From Massilia antarctica (GTDB lineage Bacteria; Pseudomonadota; Gammaproteobacteria; Burkholderiales; Burkholderiaceae_D), in the NCBI RefSeq assembly GCF_015689335.1, contig NZ_CP065053.1:2542001-2606000 (forward strand): DNA of 64,000 bases, read 5' to 3'. The notes under the pieces are model-generated. The model worked only from the letters and a program-made list of their open reading frames with translations, did not search any database and was not told the origin of the DNA. How positions within the stretch are numbered: position 1 is the stretch's first letter; every line of letters begins with the position of its first letter. Of the stretch, positions 17,395-24,820 are shown piece by piece. Position numbers and translations under genes: made by a program.

Positions 17395-18199
17395 CGACTC
17401 CCAAATCCTGATTGCGCGCCTGCTGACGCACCAGACCCTGCGCCGCGACGACAAACTGGTCAAGCGCGTGCTGTCGGACGAACTGTTTCGCGCCGAAGTC
17501 GACAAGCGATTGCTCGAATCGGGCCTGAAGCTGCTCGACAACGTCTACGCCGACCACGTCACCCTGGCGCTGCACCGCGCCGTGGAACCGAAGATTTTCG
17601 GCGCCAAGGATATCTGGCAAAACAATAACTTCGGCCTCACGCGCGATGGCGTGGCGCTGCTGGTGGTGCTGTGGGCGCAGATCATCCTGCCCAAGCGCGA
17701 ACGCCAGGAGACCCACCAGAACGCCGACGACGACCAGAACGACCTGTTCGACAAGGACAAGCCGATGCCGCGCGCCGAAGACACCTCGATCGGCATCTCG
17801 TACACCGCGCTGCTGTCGGACTTCGGCGACAAGCTCGGGAAAAAGACGCGCATGGACATGAACCTGGGCGCGCTCTCGCGCATGGGCTTCATCGAACGGC
17901 GCGGCGACGTGATCCTCGAAGGTCCCCTGCTCGACCTGCTGATGGATACCGACGTGCTCAAGGAACGCATCATCAACGGCGCCCTGGCCGACGTCTTCAA
18001 GCGAGCGCCGGTGGCGGTGGTGGTGCCCAGGCCGGCCGCCAGCGAGGCCGCCAACGACGCCACCGCCATGCGCGACGCCAGCGCCATCCGCGATGCCGAG
18101 GCGGACACAATTGCGCCCGCCGCCATCGAGCCCGATCCTGGCGCCGCCGACGCCGATGCGGACGCCGATGCGGACGCCGATACTTCAACCCGAGGCTAG
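17384..18199 (+). CDS. KITE-like subunit (MksE/JetB-like) with acidic tail
   Basis: 271 residues from the ATG at 17384, inside the end of the kleisin gene. Residues ~1-200 look like the tandem winged helices of MksE-type proteins (RLLTHQTLRRDDKLVKRVL, GVALLVVLWAQIILPKR, GALSRMGFIERRGDVILEGP). In condensins this subunit is a dimer that binds the kleisin next to the SMC heads. The final ~55 residues are low-complexity Ala/Asp ending in a run of Asp-Ala repeats encoded by 12-bp repeats, which is unusual. The gene ends 3 bp before the SMC ATPase. Family assignment is by pattern and operon position. Confidence 0.72.
   Translation: MINDDSQILIARLLTHQTLRRDDKLVKRVLSDELFRAEVDKRLLESGLKLLDNVYADHVTLALHRAVEPKIFGAKDIWQNNNFGLTRDGVALLVVLWAQIILPKRERQETHQNADDDQNDLFDKDKPMPRAEDTSIGISYTALLSDFGDKLGKKTRMDMNLGALSRMGFIERRGDVILEGPLLDLLMDTDVLKERIINGALADVFKRAPVAVVVPRPAASEAANDATAMRDASAIRDAEADTIAPAAIEPDPGAADADADADADADTSTRG
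18149..18181 (+). repeat. 12-bp tandem repeat in the KITE-like gene
   Basis: The unit GACGCCGATGCG occurs 2.75 times in frame and encodes the Asp-Ala tail, so the tail length may vary between strains by slippage. Confidence 0.8.
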
Positions 18200-18202
18200 C
18201 CC

Positions 18203-21028
18203 ATGTTCCATATTAAATCGCTCGAACTGGTCCACTGGGATTACTGGCAACGGATCAAGAACATCCCGCTCGACGCCAAGATCATCACCATCGCCGGCCA
18301 GAATGGCTCCGGCAAGACCACCTTGCTTGACGCGCTGCGCACCCTGTTCGGGCTCGATTGCTCGATGGGCCGCACCTACAAGCACTATGCGCGCCACTCG
18401 GGGCAGCAGACCGCGTGGATCCGTTCCGTGGTCGACAACAAGGCGGTGGGGCGCCAGCTGTCGAACCGGCCGTTCCGCAGCTCGGGCTTTTTCAGCGACG
18501 ATGAAGTCACCTTGTTCTGCAAGATCGAAAAGAATGGCGGCGACTGGAAGCGCCAGTACCTTATGCGTCCGGGGAATATCCAGATCGAGGAAGTCGACGA
18601 CGCCACCGACTGGCTCGGCGTCGAGAACTACCGCAAGCGCCTGCACAATGCCGGCCTGTCGCCGGCCATGGCCAAGGTGCTGGCGCTGGAGCAGGGTGAA
18701 ACCGACAAGCTGTGCGAATACGCGCCGCGCCAGCTGCTCGACCTGGTGTTCCAGGTCTTCGGCGACAAGGAAGTGCTGGACGCCTACGACGAAGCGAAGC
18801 GCCACCAGCGCGACACCGAGACGGAACTGAAGCGCTTCGAGAGCGAACTGGAAGCCTCGCGCACCAACCTGGAAGGCTTGCGCCTGCGCGTGGTCAATTA
18901 CCATCAGTGGGAAGACTTGCACAAGGAACGGCGCAACCTGCTGGAAGAGGTTCTCCCCAGCCTGGAATACCACGAGGCGCGCGAAAAGGCTGCCGCGGCT
19001 AGCCGCGTGCTGCGCGACGCCCGCAAACCGATGGCGCAGGCTGACACGCAGCTGACCGAAAAGCGCAACGCGCTGGCGGCGCAGGCCAAGGCGCTGTCGG
19101 ACGCGCAGCAGCAGGAAACCTTGCTGGAGCAGGAGGCGACGGTGCTGGGCAGCCGCCTGACCCAGGTCAACGCCAAACTGAAACCGCTCGACAGCCTGCT
19201 CGAGCAGAAGGAGCGCCTGCAAAAGCTGGCCGCCGATTCGGGCGCCGACATCGCCGAAGTGGCGGCCCAGCTGGACCAGAAAGAAGCCGAACTGACGCGC
19301 CAGCGCCAGTTGCGCGACGCGCTGGCCAGCCGCATCCTGACCGAAAAATCGACCATCTCGGCCTTGCAGGGCAAGAGCGCCATGCCCGAGCCGGACGCCG
19401 TGCGCGGCATGCGCCGCGCGCTGCGCGACGACGGCATCCCGCATGCGATGCTGTCCGATATCGTCGAGGTGACCGATCCGAAGTGGCAGGGCGCCGTGGA
19501 AGGTGTGCTGGGCGGGTACGCCTCGGTGGTGCTGCTCGAACGCGCCAAGGATGCCGCGGCCGCGTACCGGCTGGCCGAGAAGGAGCGCTATCGCCACTTC
19601 ATCGTCCCCGAATGCATCAAGGCACCGGCGGTAAAGGATGACAGCCTGCTGTCGGTGGTGCGTTTTTCGGCCGCCGCCCCGCCATGGCTGATCGACCAGC
19701 TGGCGCGCATCGAGCGGGTCGACTCGGTGGAGAAGGGCTTCAAGCTGCACAAGGACGCCGAGTGGATCACGCCGGACGCCTACCACCGCGAACGGCGCGG
19801 CGGGCGTTCGCTGTTCGTCGAAGTGTCGCGCTACCGCTTCGGCACGGCCGGCCGCACCCAGCGCATGGAAGCGCTGCAAAAGTCACTGCCGGCGCTGGAA
19901 GCGCAGGAAGACGCGTTCACCCTCGCCATCAGCAAGCTGGCCTATGAAGTCGGCGCGCTCAAGGCCCGCATTGCCGGTGTCGACGCGGCCAAGGAACTGG
20001 CCGCGCGCCAGGCCGAATTCGACGAAGCCTTGCGCGGCACGGTGCCGCTCAAGGCCGAGCGCCTGGAAGTCGGCGCGCGCCTGGGCGAATTGCAGGCATT
20101 GACCAAGGCGGCCACGGTGACGCGCACGCGCGCCGACACCACATGGCAAAACGCGCGCATGGCCCTGTCGGAAGCCGAAGCCGGGCTGCGGCTCGGCCAC
20201 AAGCGCCAGATCGAGCAGCGCGCCGACCATGCGCGCGCCTTGCTGGAGCTGCGCCGCGCGTGGCGCCATCTGCCGCAAGGCTGGCGCCGTCCGGCGCGGC
20301 GCGCCTCGCTGGTGGCCGAACACCAGAACGCGCATCAGGTCGACCTGCGCGTCGCTTCCCTGGAACACAGTCTCGCGCGCGACGACTGGGAGCTTGATGC
20401 CACGGTCATCGACCAGCATCACCGTCTGAACGAGCAGTTACAGGGCCGCCAGACCGAGACCGACGAACGGCGCTACCAGAACAACCGCGCGATCGAAGCG
20501 ACCGCCAACGCACGCGGCGCCTACATCGAGCGGCTGCGCTACACCATCAAGACCTACAGCAAGAACATCAAGGAGCTGGGGGAACTGGCGGGCATCGAAG
20601 TGCATGCCGATCCGGTCAAGCTGGAGAATGAAGACGTGCAGTTGTCGCAGGCTGGCCTGCACGTGCGCTTCAAGTTCGACGGCAAGGACCAGATCGGGAT
20701 GAACGACGGCGAAGCGTCGGGCGGGCAGCAGGTCATGAAATCGCTGGTGCTGCTGATTGGCTTGCTCAAGTCGGAAGACGGCTCGGGCGGGTTTGTGTTC
20801 ATCGATGAACCGTTTGCGCACCTGGATATCCGGAATATCCAGCTGGTGGGCGAGTTCCTCAAGAATACCGAGGCGCAGTATCTGATGACGACGCCGCTGA
20901 CGCACAACACGGACGTGTACGACCCGTCGGAGCTGACCCTCATCACCAGCAAGAAGAAGAAGGATATGCCGTGGGCGCAGCCGATTTTCGTGCTGCAGCG
21001 GCGCGTCACGCCTGCGGTGGCGGTTTGA
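18203..21028 (+). CDS. SMC-like ATPase (MksB/JetC-like)
   Basis: 941 residues with an SMC layout. Walker A GQNGSGKTT (32-40); long coiled coil; a hinge-like globular middle (~390-555; DDGIPHAMLSDIVEVTDPKW); second coiled coil; signature ASGGQ (838-842) and Walker B GGFVFIDE (862-869, catalytic Glu869), then the D-loop AHLD. It is shorter than canonical SMC or MukB, as expected for MksB-type proteins. Known: such ATPases extrude or compact DNA; in Wadjet they detect plasmid circles and pass them to the JetD nuclease. No JetD/MksG gene follows: the next gene is on the other strand beyond a repeat array. Third gene of the operon, with GAGG upstream. Confidence 0.88.
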   Translation: MFHIKSLELVHWDYWQRIKNIPLDAKIITIAGQNGSGKTTLLDALRTLFGLDCSMGRTYKHYARHSGQQTAWIRSVVDNKAVGRQLSNRPFRSSGFFSDDEVTLFCKIEKNGGDWKRQYLMRPGNIQIEEVDDATDWLGVENYRKRLHNAGLSPAMAKVLALEQGETDKLCEYAPRQLLDLVFQVFGDKEVLDAYDEAKRHQRDTETELKRFESELEASRTNLEGLRLRVVNYHQWEDLHKERRNLLEEVLPSLEYHEAREKAAAASRVLRDARKPMAQADTQLTEKRNALAAQAKALSDAQQQETLLEQEATVLGSRLTQVNAKLKPLDSLLEQKERLQKLAADSGADIAEVAAQLDQKEAELTRQRQLRDALASRILTEKSTISALQGKSAMPEPDAVRGMRRALRDDGIPHAMLSDIVEVTDPKWQGAVEGVLGGYASVVLLERAKDAAAAYRLAEKERYRHFIVPECIKAPAVKDDSLLSVVRFSAAAPPWLIDQLARIERVDSVEKGFKLHKDAEWITPDAYHRERRGGRSLFVEVSRYRFGTAGRTQRMEALQKSLPALEAQEDAFTLAISKLAYEVGALKARIAGVDAAKELAARQAEFDEALRGTVPLKAERLEVGARLGELQALTKAATVTRTRADTTWQNARMALSEAEAGLRLGHKRQIEQRADHARALLELRRAWRHLPQGWRRPARRASLVAEHQNAHQVDLRVASLEHSLARDDWELDATVIDQHHRLNEQLQGRQTETDERRYQNNRAIEATANARGAYIERLRYTIKTYSKNIKELGELAGIEVHADPVKLENEDVQLSQAGLHVRFKFDGKDQIGMNDGEASGGQQVMKSLVLLIGLLKSEDGSGGFVFIDEPFAHLDIRNIQLVGEFLKNTEAQYLMTTPLTHNTDVYDPSELTLITSKKKKDMPWAQPIFVLQRRVTPAVAV

Positions 21029-21140
21029 CGTTATAGCTGCCTTTGTTCGTCGCCCTTAGCTCCGTCGTTCCCGCGCAGGCGGGAACCCAAGCTTGTAGAG
21101 CAGCCAATGACTACAGCACGAACTTGGGGGGGACGCATGC

Positions 21141-21289
21141 GTTCCCGCCTCTCCAGGAACTAGTCTTTGCCGCTAATTTGAGCAGCTTTGCGACTACAAA
21201 CCTCGAAACCGTCGCTCCCGCGCAGGCGGAAACGCATGCGTTTCCCCCATAGCACCGTCGATATACGAATGTGCTATGGATTCCCGCCT
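21141..21289 (+). repeat. 149-bp direct repeat, copy 1
   Basis: Matches 52049-52197 over 149 bp with a single difference (ACTACAAA here, ACTCCAAA there). It includes the CCATAGCAC palindrome and ends at TTCCCGCCT. Confidence 0.92.
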
Positions 21290-21299
21290 GCGCGGGAGC

Positions 21300-21402
21300 G
21301 ACGGAGCTTAGGTTAGCGCCATTTGGAAGCGCCCTTGCACTTTGCACAGTTCCCAGAGATTTGAGGAGTTTCATAGAAACTGGGACCTGCGCGGGAACGA
21401 CG
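21300..21402 (+). repeat. 103-bp direct repeat, copy 1
   Basis: Matches 53778-53880 over 103 bp with two differences; a more diverged copy is at 53656-53753. It begins GACGGAGCTTAGGTTAGC and ends GCGCGGGAACGACG. Confidence 0.92.
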
Positions 21403-21406
21403 TTGA

Positions 21407-21913
21407 TTACGCCGCGTTCACCGCCTTCTTCAAGGCCCGGCGCCAGCGAATCAATCCCGCCGAATAGGTCCCGAAATACCCCGCCGTCAGCCCCAGCGCA
21501 AGCAGGGTGATAAAACTGTCGGTGAACCCCGGCGTCGGCACATTGCTGCCCTGGTTCGCATAAATCTCCACCCCGATATACATCACCCGGGCAAAAAACA
21601 GCATCGCGATCACCATCCCCAGACGCGCGTTCGGCGTGAAGTAGCAGGTATCGTTCTCGAATCTGGTCAGGCGCAGCCCCCAGATCCCGTACGCGATGCC
21701 GGCCGCCGTACCCACGCCCAGCCAGCCAAGCAGCGCCGGCCGCGCAATCAGCTCCGAACCCGCCACCAGGATCATCGCCGCGAACACGCCCACGCCCGTG
21801 TAATGGCGCGAAACGATCGAACGCTGGCGCATCATCATCGCCTTGAGACGCTGGTAAAAGCGCCACACCAGGAAAGGGGCGAGCACCAGCAGCGCGAGAG
21901 TGGTAATTGACAT
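21407..21913 (-). CDS. Membrane protein of unknown function
   Basis: 168 residues from the ATG at 21913 (a GTG at 21943 would add ten). About four to five membrane helices, the first being ITTLALLVLAPFLVWRFYQR. A basic loop KAMMMRQRSIVSRH follows. Pattern and size are reminiscent of the DUF1453/CcdC-like group, but this is not secure. It is divergent from the S9 peptidase gene and ends at the edge of repeat copy A. Confidence 0.7.
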   Translation of the reverse strand: MSITTLALLVLAPFLVWRFYQRLKAMMMRQRSIVSRHYTGVGVFAAMILVAGSELIARPALLGWLGVGTAAGIAYGIWGLRLTRFENDTCYFTPNARLGMVIAMLFFARVMYIGVEIYANQGSNVPTPGFTDSFITLLALGLTAGYFGTYSAGLIRWRRALKKAVNAA

Positions 21914-22082
21914 GGCGATTTGTGGATCCGGTCCGGAAAACACGCATTATAAACGCCCGCCGCACCGCGCCGCCCGCACCCGCCGTACGTACCATACGCC
22001 CAGTAAATACGGGAGAAGAGCCGATTGACAAGCCCGCCGCTAGTGCGCAAGATGGCGGATCGCCTTCACCCGAGAACCCGCC

Positions 22083-24530
22083 ATGCGCCATCGCCTCCCC
22101 ATCGTCCCGCTGACCATGTCCCTGCTCGCCGCAGCACCGAATGCGCATTCCCAGTACCAATTGCCGCCGGCGCAGTTGCAGGCCATCGTGGACGCGCCGC
22201 GCGCGCCGGCGCTGGGCCTGTCGCCGCAGCGCGACCTGGCGATGATGGTCGATACGCCGGCCCTGCCCAGCATCGCCGAGGTGGCGCAGCCGGAACTCAA
22301 GCTGGCCGGCCTGCGCATCAATCCGCGCACCTATTCGCCGAGCCGCTTTTCCTTCGGCACGGGTCTCAAGCTGCTCGATATCGCCACGCAGAAGGAAATC
22401 AAGATCATGGGCTTGCCGCGCGAGCTGCGCCTGGCCGACAGCGCCTGGTCGCCCGACCAGCGCTACCTGGCCTTCACCCACGTCACCTACGCCGACCGCG
22501 ATGGCGCGTCCGGCGTCGAACTGTGGCTGGTCGATATCAATACGCGCATCGCGCGGCGCTTGAGCGCGCAGCCGCTGTCCTACCTGGATGGCTCGGGCTT
22601 TACCTGGATGCCGGACGCCAAAGGCCTGCTGCTGCACCTGAAACCCATCGGGCGCGGCAAGGCGCCGCAGTCGACCGGCGTGCCGGGCGGCCCGATTCTG
22701 CTGGACAGCCAGGTCAGCGTGGGCGCGCGCCAGTTGCGCACCTACCAGGACCTGCTGAAAAACGAAGAAGACGCGCGCCTGTTCGAGCATTACGCCAGCT
22801 CGCAGCTGGCGCTGGTCGACCTGTCGGGCAAGCTGCGCCTGATCGGCAATCCCGAACTGTTCACCAGCGTCTCCGTGGCGCCTAACGGCAAGCTGCTGCT
22901 GGCCTCCGTGCTGCAGCGCCCCTTCTCGTACGTGGTGCCGGCGTCGGCTTTCCCGCGCCGGATGGACGTGCGCGATTTGAGCGGCAAGTCCGTGCACCTG
23001 GTGGTCGAGAAGCCGCTCGAAGAAGGTCTGCCGCCGGGGAACGATGCCGTGTCCGCAGGTGTGCGCAAGGTCAGCTGGCGCGCCGACGCCCCGGCCACCC
23101 TGGTCTGGGCCGTCGCCCAGGATGGGGGCGATCCGGCGACGGCGGCCGAGGTGCGCGACATTGTGTACGCCCACGCCGCGCCGTTCGCCGGCGAGCCGAA
23201 GGTGCTGGCCAGGCTTGGTTCGCGCTACGACCGCGTGGTCTGGGGCAATGGCGACGTGGCCTTGCTGGGCGAGGACTGGTACAAGACGCGCGCCGTCAAG
23301 ATCTGGCGTATCCGGCCGGAGCACGACACAATGCCGCCCGAGTTGCTGTTTTCGTATTCCGCCGAGGACCGCTATAACAACCCCGGCTCGCCCGTCACGA
23401 TGCCCGACAGCGCGGGCCGTCCGCGCCTGATCGTGGGCGCCGATTCGACCATCCTGCTGGGGGGCAGCGGCGCCTCGAACGAGGGTGACCGTCCTTTCCT
23501 CGACCGCTTCAACCTGGCCAGCAAGGCCACGGAGCGCCTGTTCCAGAGCCAGGCGCCCTATTACGAGAGCCTCGTGACGGTGCTCAGCGACGATGGCACG
23601 CGCCTGTTGACCACGCGCGAGTCGCCCACCGAGCGCCCGAATTTTTATGTGCGCGACCTGAAACGCAGCGGCGCGGCGCAACTGACCGCGCTCACCCATT
23701 TCCCGCATCCGACCCCGCAGTTGAAGGATGTGCAGAAGGAGCAGATCCGCTACAAGCGCGCCGATGGCGTCGACCTGACCGCAACCCTGATGCTGCCGCC
23801 GAATTACGAAGCAAAGCGCGACGGCCCACTGCCGCTGCTGATGTGGGCTTATCCGCAAGACTTCAAGAGCGCCAGCGCGGCCAGCCAGACCACCGGTTCG
23901 CCGTTCCGCTTCAATGCGATCAGCTACTGGGGCCCGGCGCCGATGCTGGCGATGGGCTATGCGGTGCTCGATAACCCGTCGATGCCGATCGTCGGCGCCG
24001 GCGAGGCCGAACCGAACGACAGCTACCTGCCGCAGCTGGTCGCCAACGCCGAAGCGGCGGTGGCCGAAGTGGTGCGGCGCGGCGTGGCCGAACGCCACCG
24101 CATCGCCATCGGCGGGCACTCGTACGGCGCTTTCATGACCGGCAACCTGCTGGCCCACACGCGCCTGTTCAAGGCCGGCGTGGCGCGCAGCGGCGCCTAC
24201 AACCGCACGCTCACGCCGTTCGGCTTCCAGTCCGAGGAGCGCGAGTTCTGGAAGGCCAGGGAGGTGTACCAGGCCATGTCGCCGTTTAATAACGCCGACA
24301 AGATCAAGGATGCGCTGCTGCTGATCCACGGCGAGCAGGATAATAATTCGGGCACTTTCCCGATGCAGAGCGAGCGCATGTTCCAGGCCATGAAGGGCTT
24401 GGGCGGCACCGCGCGCCTGGTGATGCTGCCCAACGAAAGCCACGCCTACCGCGCGCGCGAATCGATCATGCATATGCTGTACGAGACCAATTCCTGGCTC
24501 GACAAATACGTCAAGAACGCCAAGCCGTGA
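22083..24530 (+). CDS. Exported S9 prolyl-oligopeptidase-family serine peptidase
   Basis: 815 residues with an N-terminal signal peptide (ending near NAHS). An N-terminal beta-propeller (~50-560) precedes a C-terminal alpha/beta-hydrolase domain (~580-815). The catalytic triad is visible: Ser680 in GGHSYGAF, Asp753 in LIHGEQDNN, His787 in NESHAY. The GGHSYGAF form and large size fit the glutamyl-endopeptidase-like branch of S9 seen in plants and bacteria. Probable role: breakdown of peptides in the periplasm or outside the cell. Single gene, with a GC-rich hairpin right after the stop. Confidence 0.92.
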   Translation: MRHRLPIVPLTMSLLAAAPNAHSQYQLPPAQLQAIVDAPRAPALGLSPQRDLAMMVDTPALPSIAEVAQPELKLAGLRINPRTYSPSRFSFGTGLKLLDIATQKEIKIMGLPRELRLADSAWSPDQRYLAFTHVTYADRDGASGVELWLVDINTRIARRLSAQPLSYLDGSGFTWMPDAKGLLLHLKPIGRGKAPQSTGVPGGPILLDSQVSVGARQLRTYQDLLKNEEDARLFEHYASSQLALVDLSGKLRLIGNPELFTSVSVAPNGKLLLASVLQRPFSYVVPASAFPRRMDVRDLSGKSVHLVVEKPLEEGLPPGNDAVSAGVRKVSWRADAPATLVWAVAQDGGDPATAAEVRDIVYAHAAPFAGEPKVLARLGSRYDRVVWGNGDVALLGEDWYKTRAVKIWRIRPEHDTMPPELLFSYSAEDRYNNPGSPVTMPDSAGRPRLIVGADSTILLGGSGASNEGDRPFLDRFNLASKATERLFQSQAPYYESLVTVLSDDGTRLLTTRESPTERPNFYVRDLKRSGAAQLTALTHFPHPTPQLKDVQKEQIRYKRADGVDLTATLMLPPNYEAKRDGPLPLLMWAYPQDFKSASAASQTTGSPFRFNAISYWGPAPMLAMGYAVLDNPSMPIVGAGEAEPNDSYLPQLVANAEAAVAEVVRRGVAERHRIAIGGHSYGAFMTGNLLAHTRLFKAGVARSGAYNRTLTPFGFQSEEREFWKAREVYQAMSPFNNADKIKDALLLIHGEQDNNSGTFPMQSERMFQAMKGLGGTARLVMLPNESHAYRARESIMHMLYETNSWLDKYVKNAKP

Positions 24531-24535
24531 GCGCC

Positions 24536-24562
24536 GGCGTGGCCGCTTCCGGCGGCCGCGCC
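24536..24562 (+). terminator. GC-rich hairpin after the S9 peptidase gene
   Basis: An 11-bp stem (GGCGTGGCCGC with GCGGCCGCGCC, one G-U pair) around the loop TTCCG starts 6 bp after the stop. There is no T-run, so it is a possible rather than a certain terminator. Confidence 0.5.
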
Positions 24563-24636
24563 AGGCCGGTCAAGCGTACGGCCCCGCCGCCATGCATGTG
24601 CTAATGTCTCCGCTTCATCATCCAGGAGCGACCCAC

Positions 24637-24804
24637 ATGAATCCAGCAGCCATTGACGCCCATCGCGCACCGGACCCGGCGCCGGTCGAGGAGCCATCTC
24701 CCGAGCCGTTCGACAATCCCCACCCGCATCACCCGCCGGTCAAGCATCCGCAGGATGACGATCCGGTGCCCGACCCGAAGCCGAGCACCTTTTTCCTGCA
24801 CTAG
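24637..24804 (+). CDS. Small Pro/His/Asp-rich protein, 55 aa
   Basis: No family recognised. The ATG has a good ribosome site (CCAGGAG, 8 bases upstream). The protein is built of Pro, His, Asp and Glu (for example FDNPHPHHPPVKHPQDDD) and ends STFFLH. It is soluble and probably disordered; metal binding through His is conceivable but unproven. It lies alone between the S9 peptidase and the convergent tamB. Confidence 0.55.
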   Translation: MNPAAIDAHRAPDPAPVEEPSPEPFDNPHPHHPPVKHPQDDDPVPDPKPSTFFLH

Positions 24805-24820
24805 GCTGGCCGAACCCCGG

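Larger units (their letters stand above)
21067..21402. repeat. Composite intergenic repeat, copy A
   Basis: This gap (21029-21406) holds no gene. It contains palindromes: GTTCCCGC/GCGGGAAC with loop GCAG (21067-21086) and CCATAGCAC/GTGCTATGG (21247-21279). Two blocks recur near 52-54 kb: a 149-bp block and a 103-bp block. Translated, the repeats give artefact peptides such as PAQAGTH. The first palindrome is 38 bp after the SMC stop and may also stop transcription. Confidence 0.85.

Noticed and set aside
18149..18181. Possible CRISPR-like repeats
   Set aside because: Units are contiguous, in frame and only 12 bp; no spacers. No CRISPR array was found anywhere.
18185..19879. 564-codon open frame on the minus strand
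   Set aside because: Antisense to the SMC ATPase; Gln/Arg/His-rich without motifs.
21043..21252. Short plus-strand ORF with PAQAGTQA-type peptide
   Set aside because: This peptide is the translation of the GCGCAGGCGGGAAC palindrome, not a protein.
21111..24473. 1120-codon open frame on the minus strand
   Set aside because: It runs antisense to the S9 peptidase and through repeat copy A; composition is Arg/Gln/His-rich, typical of high-GC shadow frames.
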